NCBI RefSeq assembly: GCF_019263745.1
Contig: NZ_CP077107.1
Location: forward strand, 124,001-188,000
Length of the DNA stretch: 64,000 bases
From: Methanospirillum hungatei
GTDB taxonomy: Archaea; Halobacteriota; Methanomicrobia; Methanomicrobiales; Methanospirillaceae
Direction: 5' to 3'
The notes beneath the pieces are model-generated. The model was not told the origin of the DNA. It saw only the letters and a program-made list of their open reading frames with translations, and did no database searches. Below are positions 1 through 9,962 of this stretch, piece after piece. The number at the start of each line of letters is the position of its first letter. Position 1 is the stretch's first letter. Made by a program: the position numbers and the translations under genes.

Positions 1-1853
1 CATGGTTATGGCAGTTTGGTGATGGTCAGAGTGCAACAACACAGGACTGTGTTCATTCCTTTACGAAACCCGGTAATTATACGATTCAACTTACGGTTTA
101 TGGTCCGGGTGGAGAGAATACTGTTGTTGGTGAGCCGTTGATAATTCATTCTCAGGGTCCTTTAAACGTTATACCGATCCCTGTGGAGATTATGTCCCCA
201 GAAAATCTGACTGAGTCTGGAAAACTCACGGTGGCAGAAGAAAAAAACCTTAATCCGGCAGAATGGAACAATTTCACAAAGAATAAAACTGAAACAATTC
301 AGCACGAAATAAAGGAGAATGTATCAGGACCTTTTGTTATTTCTGAAATTATAGAAAATGAAACGGTTTTAAAGAGGAATGTCACAGAATCAGCAGAACA
401 AGAGTTGCCAGATGTAATCACCAATGAATCAAAAAATGAAACAAATCATACGGTAGAAGAACCAGAAAAGTCTGACACGAAATTCTATCCGAATATTATT
501 ACGGAAATACCAAGGATTGTTGCATCGACGAATACAGGGACTACACCACTCACTGTTCAGTTTTCCTCAAGCTGGGCAACAGAGCCAGGATCTTTCTTGT
601 GGAATTTTAGTGATGGTTCAACTACCAATACGTCAGAACCAGAGCATACTTATCTTGAACCAGGAGTATATTCAATTCGTCTTATTCGAGAATATAATGG
701 AGGGACACAGGAAATTATCAGTAATGATCTGATAAATGTAACTGATATTTCCTCTGTTCCGGTTGCTTCATTCTCAGCAACTCCTCTGTCCGGACCAGTC
801 CCACTCAATGTTACATTCAAAAGTAATTCAAGTGGAATTATCTCTGAATGGATGTGGGACTTTGGAGATTCACGAAAAGATTTTGGAGAGGTGGTTTCTC
901 ACACCTACACTCGGGCAGGTACCTATTCTGTAAGCCTACGTGTCAGCGGTCCAGGTGGATCATCTGAAGAAGTCAGAGAGGATTTCATTACCGTTGGTTC
1001 TCTGTTAACTCCTCCACAAGCGAAATTCAAAACCGATAAAAGAACTGGATTTGCACCTCTCTTGGTCAACTTTACTGATCAATCACTCGGAAAAGTAACA
1101 GAATGGTCATGGAACTTTGGTGATGGATCAACATCAAACGAACAAAATCCATCCCATGAGTTCAATAGTACTGGCATTTATTCAGTTACTCTTAAAGTAA
1201 CTGGACCTGCTGGAACAAATGCAATGAGCAAAAAGGGGTATCTGGTTGTATCTCCTTATCCTGAACCATTAATTGCGAAATTTAATCTAACTCCGTCTGG
1301 AGGGATCGTACCTCTTTCCATCCAGTGCACTGATACATCTACAGGAGCAATAAATCGATATTTATGGGAATTTGGTGATGGTGCAGTATCAGAAGATCAA
1401 CATCCGACACATCGGTTTACGCAGCCAGGATCATATATTGTATCATTAACAGTTTATGGATCATCAGGAGTCAGTTCAGCTGATCAGGTTGTTCATGTTG
1501 GACCTGTTCTCAAAAGTTCTCAGATTGGTTCATCTTCATCTAACATTTCCTTTAATACAAATGTTTCTAAATCAGGAGCATTTGAATCCTTTGAAGATGG
1601 TTTGTCAAAGCCTATATCGGATTTTGTCTTGAACCGAAAAAGTGGTAGGTTACCATTGAAAGTAACCTTTTTAGACAAATCTACCGGAACAATAGAAACA
1701 TGGCTTTGGAATTTTGGGGATGGTGAGTTTTCTGAAGATCAAAACCCCATTCATATGTACTCCAAAGCTGGAACATACACTGTATCACTTACCGTAAAAG
1801 GCCCATACGGGGTATCAACAAAAAAATATCGTGATGCTGTAAGAGTAATCTAA
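1..1853 (+). CDS. PKD-repeat secreted/surface protein (5' end outside window)
   Basis: The reading frame is open from the left edge (first full codon at base 3), so the N-terminus, including any signal peptide, is missing. Six PKD-type beta-sandwich modules can be seen: a partial one before base 135, then modules near 507-750, 756-1000, 1011-1245, 1266-1500 and 1611-1850. Each carries the PKD core of a W-x-F-G-D-G-like strand followed by H-x-Y/F and a G-x-Y-x-V-x-L strand. A Glu/Asn/Thr-rich linker (about 190-480) with several N-glycosylation sequons separates the first module from the rest. The protein stops right after the last PKD strand with no C-terminal anchor. A cell-surface adhesion or matrix role is inferred from the family; no specific ligand can be named. 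Confidence 0.85.
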   Translation, partial: WLWQFGDGQSATTQDCVHSFTKPGNYTIQLTVYGPGGENTVVGEPLIIHSQGPLNVIPIPVEIMSPENLTESGKLTVAEEKNLNPAEWNNFTKNKTETIQHEIKENVSGPFVISEIIENETVLKRNVTESAEQELPDVITNESKNETNHTVEEPEKSDTKFYPNIITEIPRIVASTNTGTTPLTVQFSSSWATEPGSFLWNFSDGSTTNTSEPEHTYLEPGVYSIRLIREYNGGTQEIISNDLINVTDISSVPVASFSATPLSGPVPLNVTFKSNSSGIISEWMWDFGDSRKDFGEVVSHTYTRAGTYSVSLRVSGPGGSSEEVREDFITVGSLLTPPQAKFKTDKRTGFAPLLVNFTDQSLGKVTEWSWNFGDGSTSNEQNPSHEFNSTGIYSVTLKVTGPAGTNAMSKKGYLVVSPYPEPLIAKFNLTPSGGIVPLSIQCTDTSTGAINRYLWEFGDGAVSEDQHPTHRFTQPGSYIVSLTVYGSSGVSSADQVVHVGPVLKSSQIGSSSSNISFNTNVSKSGAFESFEDGLSKPISDFVLNRKSGRLPLKVTFLDKSTGTIETWLWNFGDGEFSEDQNPIHMYSKAGTYTVSLTVKGPYGVSTKKYRDAVRVI

Positions 1854-2906
1854 TTAGATCCACTTTTTAAATTTAAAAACAACTGCCATTCCGATAGTTA
1901 TGACAAGCATCATTCCAAATATTATCAGGTGCCCTAGTGGATGGTTTATTCCTGGAAGATAAGCAAAATTCATACCATATACTCCGGTTATAAATGTTAG
2001 TGGTATGAAGATGACTGCAATAACTGTTAACACTCTGACAATCTCGTTTGTCCGGTTGGAAACAGAGGAAAGGTAAATCTCCATTATTCCTTCTGCCATT
2101 TCTCGGTGAACATCCAGATCTTCAGAGATTTTAATGACATGATCATACACATCTCTCATAAATATCCTGATTGAATCTGAAAGAATATTAGAATCAGATC
2201 GTTCAAGGTGCATAATTACTTCTCGAAGTGACCAGACCTGTCGCTTGAATCTGATAAGATTATGTCTGAATGTTTGAATATCTCTTATGATATCTGGTTT
2301 TGGATCATGAACCACCCGTTCTTCTAATTCTTCTGCAGATTCTTCAATTTTTTCCAGGGCAAAAAAATAGGTGTCAACAATTGAATCAATTAAAGAATAC
2401 ATAAGATAGTCTGTACCATATGTTCGAAATTTACCATTTGGATGTGTTACCCTGACTCGAATATTTTCAAATGGATCGCCTGATTCTGCAACGGAAATGA
2501 GTAGATTATCTTTAGTTATGATGTTAATTTTTTGAGACTGCCATTGTTCACTTGATGATAATACCATATCCAAAACGATAAAGAGAGAATCACCAAAATC
2601 TTCTATCTTTGCCCTTCCTTTTGTATTGAATATATCTTCTGCGATAAGTGGATGTAATGAAAAAAATGAAAGGACAGAATTAATGGTATCGATATCCTGA
2701 AGTCCGGTTATATGTATCCAGCAAATTCCTTGTAATTCTTTGATCTTTTTTAAATCATCCGGGTGTATATTATCTATTATCTGAAAATCAAGCTCAGTAT
2801 AAATAATAGCAGATAATGTGGTCCTATTTGGTTCCTGTTTTCCGATATAGATTGGAATACCTGGTGGCAGACCGGTTTTTACTGAAACGTGGCTTTCATG
2901 TGTCAC
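1854..2906 (-). CDS. corA: CorA-family magnesium/cobalt transporter
   Basis: This 350-residue protein has the CorA layout: a soluble alpha/beta N-terminal domain, a long helical stalk (about residues 170-285, rich in charged residues), and two C-terminal membrane helices. The signature YGMN sits between the helices near residue 311, and the chain ends in the usual basic tail (KFKKW). CorA proteins form pentameric inner-membrane channels for Mg2+ (also Co2+ or Ni2+). The stop codon directly abuts the stop of the convergent PKD gene, with no spacer. Identity as a CorA-family channel is firm; the exact ion is not shown by sequence. Confidence 0.93.
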   Translation of the reverse strand: MTHESHVSVKTGLPPGIPIYIGKQEPNRTTLSAIIYTELDFQIIDNIHPDDLKKIKELQGICWIHITGLQDIDTINSVLSFFSLHPLIAEDIFNTKGRAKIEDFGDSLFIVLDMVLSSSEQWQSQKINIITKDNLLISVAESGDPFENIRVRVTHPNGKFRTYGTDYLMYSLIDSIVDTYFFALEKIEESAEELEERVVHDPKPDIIRDIQTFRHNLIRFKRQVWSLREVIMHLERSDSNILSDSIRIFMRDVYDHVIKISEDLDVHREMAEGIMEIYLSSVSNRTNEIVRVLTVIAVIFIPLTFITGVYGMNFAYLPGINHPLGHLIIFGMMLVITIGMAVVFKFKKWI

Positions 2907-2945
2907 ACCTTACACCCTATGCTCTGTTGCATAGAAAAATTATGA

Positions 2946-4478
2946 TTATGAGGTGTTATTTTTTTCCGGGAAAAGTTCATCAAATGGTTTTTCATCTTCA
3001 TGGCGTATTTTAATACCACTAATTTTTCCTGTTTTTCTTCCAATGACATAAATGAGCATTGGAATGGCGACTGCTGGAACAGAAAGGTATAGTGAGCCTC
3101 TTAAATCTTCATTAAATGCCAGTATTACCAGAGCAAATATCTCAAGGATCACACCGATCATGAGTGGGAACCATGGGGACAGTGGTGCCGGAGCCTTGAT
3201 GTCTTTTTTAGTGTATCCACGTTGATAGACCCGTTTTCTAAATACAACCTGTGAATAACAGATTGATATCCAACAAATTGCACCAGTAAAGGCAGATACT
3301 GAAAGTAACCATAGATATAACTCTCCTTCACCATTAGAAAACCACCACATACTTAGTACTGCCCAGCACATGAGAAGGGTAAATAACGTTGCGTACATTG
3401 GTATGCATTGTTTATTCAGTCGTGAGAAGATCTTCGGTGCCATTCCTTCCAAAGAAAGCCCGTATAGAGCTCTGACTGATCCATAGAATCCTGAATTTGC
3501 ACATGAAAATGCTGCTGTTAGAACAATGAATGATAGAATTCCTGCAACTTCATTAAATCCGTATTTTGATAATGCTAGGGAAAACACACTGTCTGAAAGA
3601 CCTGCTTCAGAGTATGGGAGAATCATGACCAGGAGGAGAATTGGAATGATATCAACACGAAGGATTCTATATACAACCTGACGACATGCCTTTGGGACTA
3701 TTCGGTCTGGATTTTGTGTTTCTGCAGCTGCGAGTCCAACAATTTCAGAACCCTGGAAATTTACAAGGATTAACGCAAGGTTGCTGATTAAAATAAATAC
3801 TCCAGCCGGGAAGATGTCCATAAATGGATCGCTGTTTGGCGGGAAAAGAACATTCAGTCCTATGAATCCACCATTACCGACTATTCCAAGAATAATTAAT
3901 GCAGCAACGATACAAAATATTCCATTGTGAATGATTTTTATGAGAGATAGGGTACTTTCAACAAATCCAAATCCTCCTACATGAATGATATTCAGAATAG
4001 TAATCATTGTGAGGAAAATTACTGCCCAGGCAACAATCGGGAGTTGCGGAGCAAATACATGCATGATAATGCCACCTGCAACCGCTTCAGAAGGGATGTA
4101 AGCACACCAGTTAAACCAGTAACTCCATCCTGTTCCTACTGCCCAGGTTGGAGATATAAACTCCGCCGAGTGACTGATAAAATTGCCTTGTCTGGGAACA
4201 TTAACTAACAGTTCTGCAAAAGATTGCATCACGGTCCAGATAACAAGCCCACCAATAGCATACAAAAGAATAACACTGGGGCCCATCTCAGCTATAAGAT
4301 ATCCTGAACCAAGGTAGTATATTGAACCAATAATACCCCCTATGGCAATCAGACTAGCCATCCATGGTTTTATCCCTCGCTGAAGACGTAATGATTTTTC
4401 TCTTCCAGCTGGAGGAACCGGATTATCAACCGGAGTATGATCAAGGAGGCATCCAGAATCTGGATCTGAAGCGGTCAC
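2946..4478 (-). CDS. APC-family amino acid permease
   Basis: This 510-residue integral membrane protein has about twelve hydrophobic segments. The first carries the Gly-rich signature of amino-acid/polyamine/organocation permeases (IGGIIGS near residue 45, then a G-S/G-Y-L motif). Further family marks are the F-Q-G-S-E-I-V-G loop before the conserved A-E-T-x-N-P-x-R-x-V-P segment (about residues 240-265). These are typical of the LysP/GabP/AroP group, which import amino acids with protons. The start is GTG at 4478, preceded by a G-rich stretch; no in-frame ATG occurs before the first membrane helix. The substrate cannot be assigned. Confidence 0.88.
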   Translation of the reverse strand: MTASDPDSGCLLDHTPVDNPVPPAGREKSLRLQRGIKPWMASLIAIGGIIGSIYYLGSGYLIAEMGPSVILLYAIGGLVIWTVMQSFAELLVNVPRQGNFISHSAEFISPTWAVGTGWSYWFNWCAYIPSEAVAGGIIMHVFAPQLPIVAWAVIFLTMITILNIIHVGGFGFVESTLSLIKIIHNGIFCIVAALIILGIVGNGGFIGLNVLFPPNSDPFMDIFPAGVFILISNLALILVNFQGSEIVGLAAAETQNPDRIVPKACRQVVYRILRVDIIPILLLVMILPYSEAGLSDSVFSLALSKYGFNEVAGILSFIVLTAAFSCANSGFYGSVRALYGLSLEGMAPKIFSRLNKQCIPMYATLFTLLMCWAVLSMWWFSNGEGELYLWLLSVSAFTGAICWISICYSQVVFRKRVYQRGYTKKDIKAPAPLSPWFPLMIGVILEIFALVILAFNEDLRGSLYLSVPAVAIPMLIYVIGRKTGKISGIKIRHEDEKPFDELFPEKNNTS

Positions 4479-4635
4479 TATTGAAGCCCCCGTGGGAGAA
4501 TAAGTCTATTACATTGTTCTTTAGAAAAATTCATCTCCATATTACACCTCAAATTGAAATACTTTGATAAATGTGCTTCCAAACTTCAGCATCTCAATAA
4601 AAAATAGTTTCTATTGGAATTTAAGAATAATGGTC

Positions 4636-4680
4636 ATTTTTTTTTTAATTTAAGAAGAAAATAAAAATATATTTTTAAAT
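4636..4680 (-). terminator. T-rich stretch downstream of the beta-helix gene
   Basis: Read on the minus strand, the region just past the stop at 4681 is almost pure A/T and holds runs of T (TTTTTATTTTCTTCTT). Such oligo-T tracts act as intrinsic termination signals in euryarchaea. No hairpin is evident. The rest of the 4479-4680 gap holds no gene that I can support; it must contain the promoter of the permease. Confidence 0.35.
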
Positions 4681-6888
4681 TTAGGAAAAATTATTCGATT
4701 GTTTTTGAGAGATTATTCTAAATAATGCCACAACATCATTGAGGTTGATTTTTCCATCGCCACTATAATCGAATAGTTCTTCTTCTCCTGCAGTAACTTT
4801 TTTCATATAGAGAACTACATCCTGTAATTCTTCACGCCCATTCTGGTTGATATCTGTGGTTAAATAAAGAGATTTCCAAGTATTATTGAAAGTCAGGGGA
4901 TGATAATCAATATTTTCAGCATTTATTATGTAAGGATCAATGCAGTACCCCATAGTATCAACAGAACAAAGATCAGAATATCCTTCGCCATCGGGATCAC
5001 TCCAGAAATTTCCACCCTTGCGTGTTGAATCTAAACTGGATTCAGGTGAATAATTCCAATTATTTAATGCTGCATCTGATGACAATTCATAATTTTTTAT
5101 GTTTTTAAAGACATTTCCAGCAATGAAATTCCGGTGCCCATTTAATAAAAGTAAACCTTGTATGGTGTTATCTGAAATTGTATTTTCAAGAATTTCAGAA
5201 TTGTTTCCACGAACAATTAAACCCGAATTTTCATTTTTAAGATACGAATTTTTTAAAATTTTCACTGGTCCGGAAAGGATGACAGACCCGGCATATGAAT
5301 TTTCTGAAAAAACATTCCTGCTTACATTTAGATTCGTTGAATCTGAAAGGAGCCCTGCATATGAACATTGAGAAATTTGGGATTGTGTTATTGTAAAATT
5401 ATTACACCCACTTAAAGTAATCCCTGAAGGCATTCTGTTTTTCAGACCGGAAATACTGGTAATAAAAATTTTTTCTGCGTACCCGTCATCAGATTTTTGG
5501 ATATACATTCCGGATGGACTATCTTGTGCGTAGAGGTTTTGTAACTGAAATTGATGAGTTTGTGAGAGGTAATATCCACTCACCAGGTTTCTTTCTGCAT
5601 GAAGACGAGTACAGGTTAATCCGGTTGTATTAAATAAAGTCCAGAGCCCAATTCCGTTTTCAAGGAATGAAATATCTGATAATGATATATTCTGACACCC
5701 GGCAAGTATAATCCCAGCACAATTCTTTGATAGAACAATTTCCGAAATTGAAATATTTGAACAATTGACTGCTAGTATGAATGAAGGATTATCAGAAGGC
5801 CCGATGGTTTTGTTCTGTTCATTATTCAAATATAAGAGTTTTCGTGAATCTATGGTATTCGAAGATGATATTTGATGACTTAAATATTGAATTTTTGAAG
5901 CAGATATGTCAAATCCGATTCTATTATTCGATAATTTGTTATAGGATAGAACCATATCGGATGTTTCTGATAAACTTATACCCATCATTCCGGATGAAAT
6001 CTGATTTCCAGTTACTGATGGATGCATCACATGTGAAAATTCTATTCCTGATTCTTTATTTTTATTAATTGTGCACTTTTGAATAGTTGGATCTCTGCTA
6101 TTGCTGATGATAATACCATCACCTGAATTTCCAACGATGTCGCATTCAGAAATGGTAAGATAATCTGATTTTGAATCTCCCTTGATACCAAATCCGGGAT
6201 TTGATATGATCTGACATTTGATAAGATCCGAATATGTGGATTCTAAGAAAGTAATTCCTCCTGAGTTGGGTTTTCCACTCTTTCCATTTCCGGTGACAAG
6301 AGAATTATTTACAATAATATGATGAGAATTTAAAATCTGAATTCCGTAACCGCCAGTTATATCATTTCTGTTATTTTTTATCTTTCCTTCTGAAATCTTT
6401 ATTGAATTGGAAGATTCGATCATGAATCCAGATCGTAAATTCGAAAGTACATCTGTTTCAATATATAGCGATTGTGAAACATTCTGGAGTTTGATGCCGA
6501 TATCAAATTCCTGAACGGTAATATTCCGAATGGTTATATTTGTCAATTCTGATTTTTCAGAATAAATAAGAATCCCTACCGAACCTGGTGTCAGATTTCC
6601 GGATATACTGTGTCCCTGACCGTCAATAATTACATTTGATGAAGTTATTGTGATAGCAGTATTGTTTAGAATAAGATTCGAATTTAAAGAATAAACGCCG
6701 GATTGTGTGATTTGGAATGGTAATACTGATATTTCATTATTATCGTTTTTAAAAGAATTATTCTGTTCATGAAACATACTATCAGATGTAACCGACACCG
6801 GAATAATGAAAATAAAAAATACGATACATAGTAAAATCAATTTTATTGAAATTTTCACATGCAGATTAGAAAATACTGCAATATCCAT
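4681..6888 (-). CDS. Secreted right-handed beta-helix protein with C-terminal dockerin-like domain
   Basis: From the preferred ATG at 6888 the protein has a signal peptide (hydrophobic core ILLCIVFFIFIIPVSV). About 550 residues of NosD/pectate-lyase-like parallel beta-helix repeats follow, with recurrent N-x-I/G-I and S-x-N patterns, typical of surface carbohydrate-binding or carbohydrate-active proteins. A carboxy-terminal segment near the stop has two Ca-binding duplicates (D-I-N-Q-N-G-R and D-Y-S-G-D-G-K, each followed by an L-x-D-V-V helix), i.e. a type I dockerin-like pair. The frame continues upstream to ATG 6984, but that extension would bury the signal peptide and has no ribosome site, whereas GGAGAG lies upstream of 6888. 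No catalytic residues were identified. Confidence 0.82.
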   Translation of the reverse strand: MDIAVFSNLHVKISIKLILLCIVFFIFIIPVSVTSDSMFHEQNNSFKNDNNEISVLPFQITQSGVYSLNSNLILNNTAITITSSNVIIDGQGHSISGNLTPGSVGILIYSEKSELTNITIRNITVQEFDIGIKLQNVSQSLYIETDVLSNLRSGFMIESSNSIKISEGKIKNNRNDITGGYGIQILNSHHIIVNNSLVTGNGKSGKPNSGGITFLESTYSDLIKCQIISNPGFGIKGDSKSDYLTISECDIVGNSGDGIIISNSRDPTIQKCTINKNKESGIEFSHVMHPSVTGNQISSGMMGISLSETSDMVLSYNKLSNNRIGFDISASKIQYLSHQISSSNTIDSRKLLYLNNEQNKTIGPSDNPSFILAVNCSNISISEIVLSKNCAGIILAGCQNISLSDISFLENGIGLWTLFNTTGLTCTRLHAERNLVSGYYLSQTHQFQLQNLYAQDSPSGMYIQKSDDGYAEKIFITSISGLKNRMPSGITLSGCNNFTITQSQISQCSYAGLLSDSTNLNVSRNVFSENSYAGSVILSGPVKILKNSYLKNENSGLIVRGNNSEILENTISDNTIQGLLLLNGHRNFIAGNVFKNIKNYELSSDAALNNWNYSPESSLDSTRKGGNFWSDPDGEGYSDLCSVDTMGYCIDPYIINAENIDYHPLTFNNTWKSLYLTTDINQNGREELQDVVLYMKKVTAGEEELFDYSGDGKINLNDVVALFRIISQKQSNNFS

Positions 6889-6998
6889 AGTAGTAATATA
6901 TTTCTCTCCACATATATCTTTCAGATAATTTTCATAAATTACGTTTCGTATCGAAAAAGAAATGATACAGGTATACCATAGCATAAGGATGATGAATT

Positions 6999-7406
6999 AT
7001 GGTTCTCATGAAGTGGTCTGATGATCTTAGTGTTCAGGTGACAGAGATAGATAATCAGCATAAAAAATTGATTGATATAATAAATTCTCTCCATGAAGCG
7101 ATGTTGGAGAAAAAAAGTAAGGAGATGCTCGCAGGAATTCTGGATGAGCTGGCTGCGTATACAGTTTACCATTTTTCCACAGAAGAGAAGTATATGACAG
7201 AATTTAATTATATCGGTCTTCTTTCTCATAAAAAAGAGCATGATGCTTTTGTTTCAAAAATTGAATCTTTTATATCTGCTTATCAGTCAAATAAACTTGG
7301 ATTATCAATGGAGTTGATGTCATTTCTACGTGACTGGGTTTCAAATCATATAAAAGGAACTGATAAAAAATATTCCGGTGTATTTAATAAAAACGGTCTA
7401 ATATAA
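6999..7406 (+). CDS. Bacteriohemerythrin (O2-binding diiron protein)
   Basis: This 135-residue four-helix-bundle protein has the full set of hemerythrin diiron ligands in order: His21, His58 and Glu62 (H-F-S-T-E), His77 and His81 (H-K-K-E-H), then a distal H-x4-D motif near residues 115-120. The N-terminal K-W-S-D-x-L-S-V segment and D-N-Q-H are family hallmarks. Such soluble proteins bind O2 and in anaerobes are thought to carry, store or sense it. The gene is divergent from the beta-helix gene. ATG is preceded by a weak AAGGATGATGA stretch. Nothing suggests a fused signalling domain. Confidence 0.93.
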   Translation: MVLMKWSDDLSVQVTEIDNQHKKLIDIINSLHEAMLEKKSKEMLAGILDELAAYTVYHFSTEEKYMTEFNYIGLLSHKKEHDAFVSKIESFISAYQSNKLGLSMELMSFLRDWVSNHIKGTDKKYSGVFNKNGLI

Positions 7407-7473
7407 AATTTTTGACTTATGAAGTCAGGTTGATTCGTATCATCTTTAATGGTTCAAGGGCAATGAGCTAGAG

Positions 7474-9495
7474 ATGAATGAGTTGCAGGACTGGTTTGCT
7501 TATTCCTCTTATCGCCCAGGACAAGAAGAGATGCTTCGGAAAGCTGTTGAAACAGCAAAATCCGGAGGAGTTCTTCTTATTGATGCTCCTACAGGATCTG
7601 GAAAATCCTCTGTCATCTCATCCTTGTTATCTGTAAGAAAAGGGCGTCAGATAATTGTTGCAGTCCGGACAATATCTCAACTTGCAACCTATATTCGCGA
7701 GCTTGAGCTCATACGGAAAAAACAATCCGATTTAAAATTTTCGTATCTGGTAGGGAAAAATACCATGTGTCCCCTTGGTGGAACTGGTGATACATACAGA
7801 AAATGTGAAGCCGTTAAAGCCTTTTCTACAGCGCTTATTCGGGAACGTGCTGACAGAGGATCTTTGGATCCTACACGAGATAAAATAATACTTGATCAGA
7901 TCCGGAAAAATGATCCAGATCATCCTTTGATCTGTCCATATTTTATTCGAAGTAAAATTGCAGTACAGAATGAAAAGGGTGGAGGACTTCGACTTGTACC
8001 TTCTGAGGGGTGCAAAAAGATATCAGGGCGGGTCATTGAACGTTCTATTCTTCCGGATTCGTTAAAAGAGATCTGTGAGAGTATTTGTCCATATGAGGTC
8101 ATGACTCATGCTTCTTTACAGGCAGATGTCATCATCTGCAATTATTATCATATTATGGATGACCAGATTCGGGAACAACTTTATCTGAATCTTGGGCGAG
8201 AACCATCTGATGTCCTCCTCCTTATTGATGAAGCCCACAACTGCGGGGATGTTATGCAGGATATTATGTCTGTCAGTCTTGATCACCGGGCACTTGAACA
8301 AGCAGACCATGATATCACTTCCATACGGAAAGATGTCAAAGATCTTGAAGCGATCAGACGGCTTATTCCTGGTATTAAAAAATTTCTCGACGGGCTTCGT
8401 CGTTCTACTGAAACTGAAGACTGGTTTGATCCTCAGATATTTAGCAGAATGATCCTTCGTGAATCGTTTTATACAACGATGGAAGAGGTGGTTGATGATT
8501 TTATGGATCTTGCTGAGAATATTAAGGAGGCGAATAATAAACGAGGAGATTATCGGACATCAGGGATCGAACGACTCTCGAGTTTTCTCTATCGGTTGCA
8601 TAATTCAGGTACAAATCCCGCATATCTCACTTTGTTTAGAAAAGACAATGACAATATTTACCTTGAGGTCCGTAATATCGATCCATCTCCTGCTTTGTCG
8701 ACACTAGCCAGAGAACATTTTTGCTCAATATATATTTCCGGTACACTAACTCCATTGTTAAGTTATCAACAACTCTATTTCCGTGTTCTTCCAAGTGATT
8801 ATCCAATACATACCTTCTCTCTTCCAAATCATTTTCCAAAAAAGAACCGGGCATTGTTAGCAACATCAGATATTACCTCTGCATTTTCACAACGTCAGTC
8901 TGAAGAGAATACAAAACGAATGGTTACATATATCAAGGCATTTTGTAATCTTCCAGGAAATCTCGGGGTCTGGTTTCCTTCATACCAGATGCTTGAATCT
9001 GTGACACGGGAGGTTGAGATGCATTTACATGATCGGGAAGTATTCATTGAACCTCGCGAGAGCAGTGAGGCTGGTGCTTTATTATCACGGTTTATTAATC
9101 TCCCTGCAATGGGAAAGAAGGGAATTCTTTTTGCAGTATGTGGAGGGAAGTTTTCAGAGGGCTTAGACTACCGTGGAGAGATGCTAACTGGAGCGATGGT
9201 TATCGGTCTGCCTCTTGCACCATGGAATCAGGTCAGGCAGATGATAATGCAATATTATACCCGGCAATATGGGGAAGAAGGTAAATTTATTGCATACACA
9301 CTTCCTGCACTCAACAAAGTTTTACAGGCGCTTGGTCGGGTGTTACGAACTCCAGAGGATCGGGGAGTTCTGATTATGGGGGACAACCGGTTTTTAGATC
9401 CAACGATAAAAGAACGGCTTCCTGGCTGGATGCAACAGGAAATACAGGAAACTACCATACAATCTTTTCCTACTTTATTGAAGGAATGGAAATGA
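7474..9495 (+). CDS. XPD/DinG-type superfamily 2 DNA helicase with probable Fe-S cluster
   Basis: This 673-residue protein starts with a Q-motif-like segment (YRPGQEEM), Walker A (PTGSGKS, 39-45) and DEAH box (252-255). Motifs V-VI near the C-terminus include E-G-L-D-Y and Q-A-L-G-R-V-L-R. Between motifs Ia and II lie Cys99, Cys111, Cys154, Cys180, Cys201 and Cys205, in the position of the XPD/DinG [4Fe-4S] domain, though which four are ligands is uncertain. Enzymes of this family unwind DNA 5' to 3' in repair. The stop overlaps the start of the alkyltransferase gene as ATGA, so the two are translationally coupled and probably form a DNA-repair operon. XPD versus DinG cannot be settled by eye. 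Confidence 0.9.
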   Translation: MNELQDWFAYSSYRPGQEEMLRKAVETAKSGGVLLIDAPTGSGKSSVISSLLSVRKGRQIIVAVRTISQLATYIRELELIRKKQSDLKFSYLVGKNTMCPLGGTGDTYRKCEAVKAFSTALIRERADRGSLDPTRDKIILDQIRKNDPDHPLICPYFIRSKIAVQNEKGGGLRLVPSEGCKKISGRVIERSILPDSLKEICESICPYEVMTHASLQADVIICNYYHIMDDQIREQLYLNLGREPSDVLLLIDEAHNCGDVMQDIMSVSLDHRALEQADHDITSIRKDVKDLEAIRRLIPGIKKFLDGLRRSTETEDWFDPQIFSRMILRESFYTTMEEVVDDFMDLAENIKEANNKRGDYRTSGIERLSSFLYRLHNSGTNPAYLTLFRKDNDNIYLEVRNIDPSPALSTLAREHFCSIYISGTLTPLLSYQQLYFRVLPSDYPIHTFSLPNHFPKKNRALLATSDITSAFSQRQSEENTKRMVTYIKAFCNLPGNLGVWFPSYQMLESVTREVEMHLHDREVFIEPRESSEAGALLSRFINLPAMGKKGILFAVCGGKFSEGLDYRGEMLTGAMVIGLPLAPWNQVRQMIMQYYTRQYGEEGKFIAYTLPALNKVLQALGRVLRTPEDRGVLIMGDNRFLDPTIKERLPGWMQQEIQETTIQSFPTLLKEWK

Positions 9496-9956
9496 TGGAA
9501 GGAACTATCAAATTTGGTCTATGGTATGTTTACATCCGATGGGATGATTCACAAGTGGTAAGTCGCATAAGGTTTGTAAAACAGGCAATAGATGGTCCGG
9601 TCCCATCACCTCTGTCCCGGTTTTTGGCGGGTAAGTCCATTGATCTTTCTCCGCTCCTTAGTGTTCATATGCAGGATTGTGGAGTCTATGGGGATATTTA
9701 CCGGCAGGTAGTAAAAATTCCTTATGGGGAGACCAAAACATATAAGGAAATTGCTGATCTTGTGGGAACGGGAGCCCGGGTGGTAGGTATGGCTATGAAA
9801 AGAAATCTCACACCTATTCTTGTTCCTTGCCATCGAGTTGTCGCAATGAATGGATTAGGTGGATACACTCCAGATATTTCAATAAAACAGGAGTTATTAG
9901 AGTTAGAGGCTCAGGTTTTAAAGAAAATGAAGCATGCAAATAAAAATGGGATTTAA
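9492..9956 (+). CDS. ogt: Methylated-DNA--protein-cysteine methyltransferase
   Basis: The protein is about 154 residues and carries the alkyl-acceptor motif PCHRV (acceptor Cys at residue 113 from this start) preceded by a winged-helix segment (YGETKTYKEIA, then R-V-V-G-M-A-M), the DNA-recognition helix of the Ogt/MGMT family. It removes O6-alkyl groups from guanine in a suicide reaction. ATGs occur at 9486, 9492 and 9495. ATG 9492 is chosen because GAAGGA ends 6-7 bases upstream and ATGA overlaps the helicase stop. The usual N-terminal domain is short and divergent. Confidence 0.92.
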   Translation: MMEGTIKFGLWYVYIRWDDSQVVSRIRFVKQAIDGPVPSPLSRFLAGKSIDLSPLLSVHMQDCGVYGDIYRQVVKIPYGETKTYKEIADLVGTGARVVGMAMKRNLTPILVPCHRVVAMNGLGGYTPDISIKQELLELEAQVLKKMKHANKNGI

Positions 9957-9962
9957 ATCATT

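Noticed and set aside
6888-6984. N-terminal extension of the beta-helix protein from ATG 6984
   Set aside because: It would place 32 extra residues before a typical signal peptide and lacks a ribosome site.
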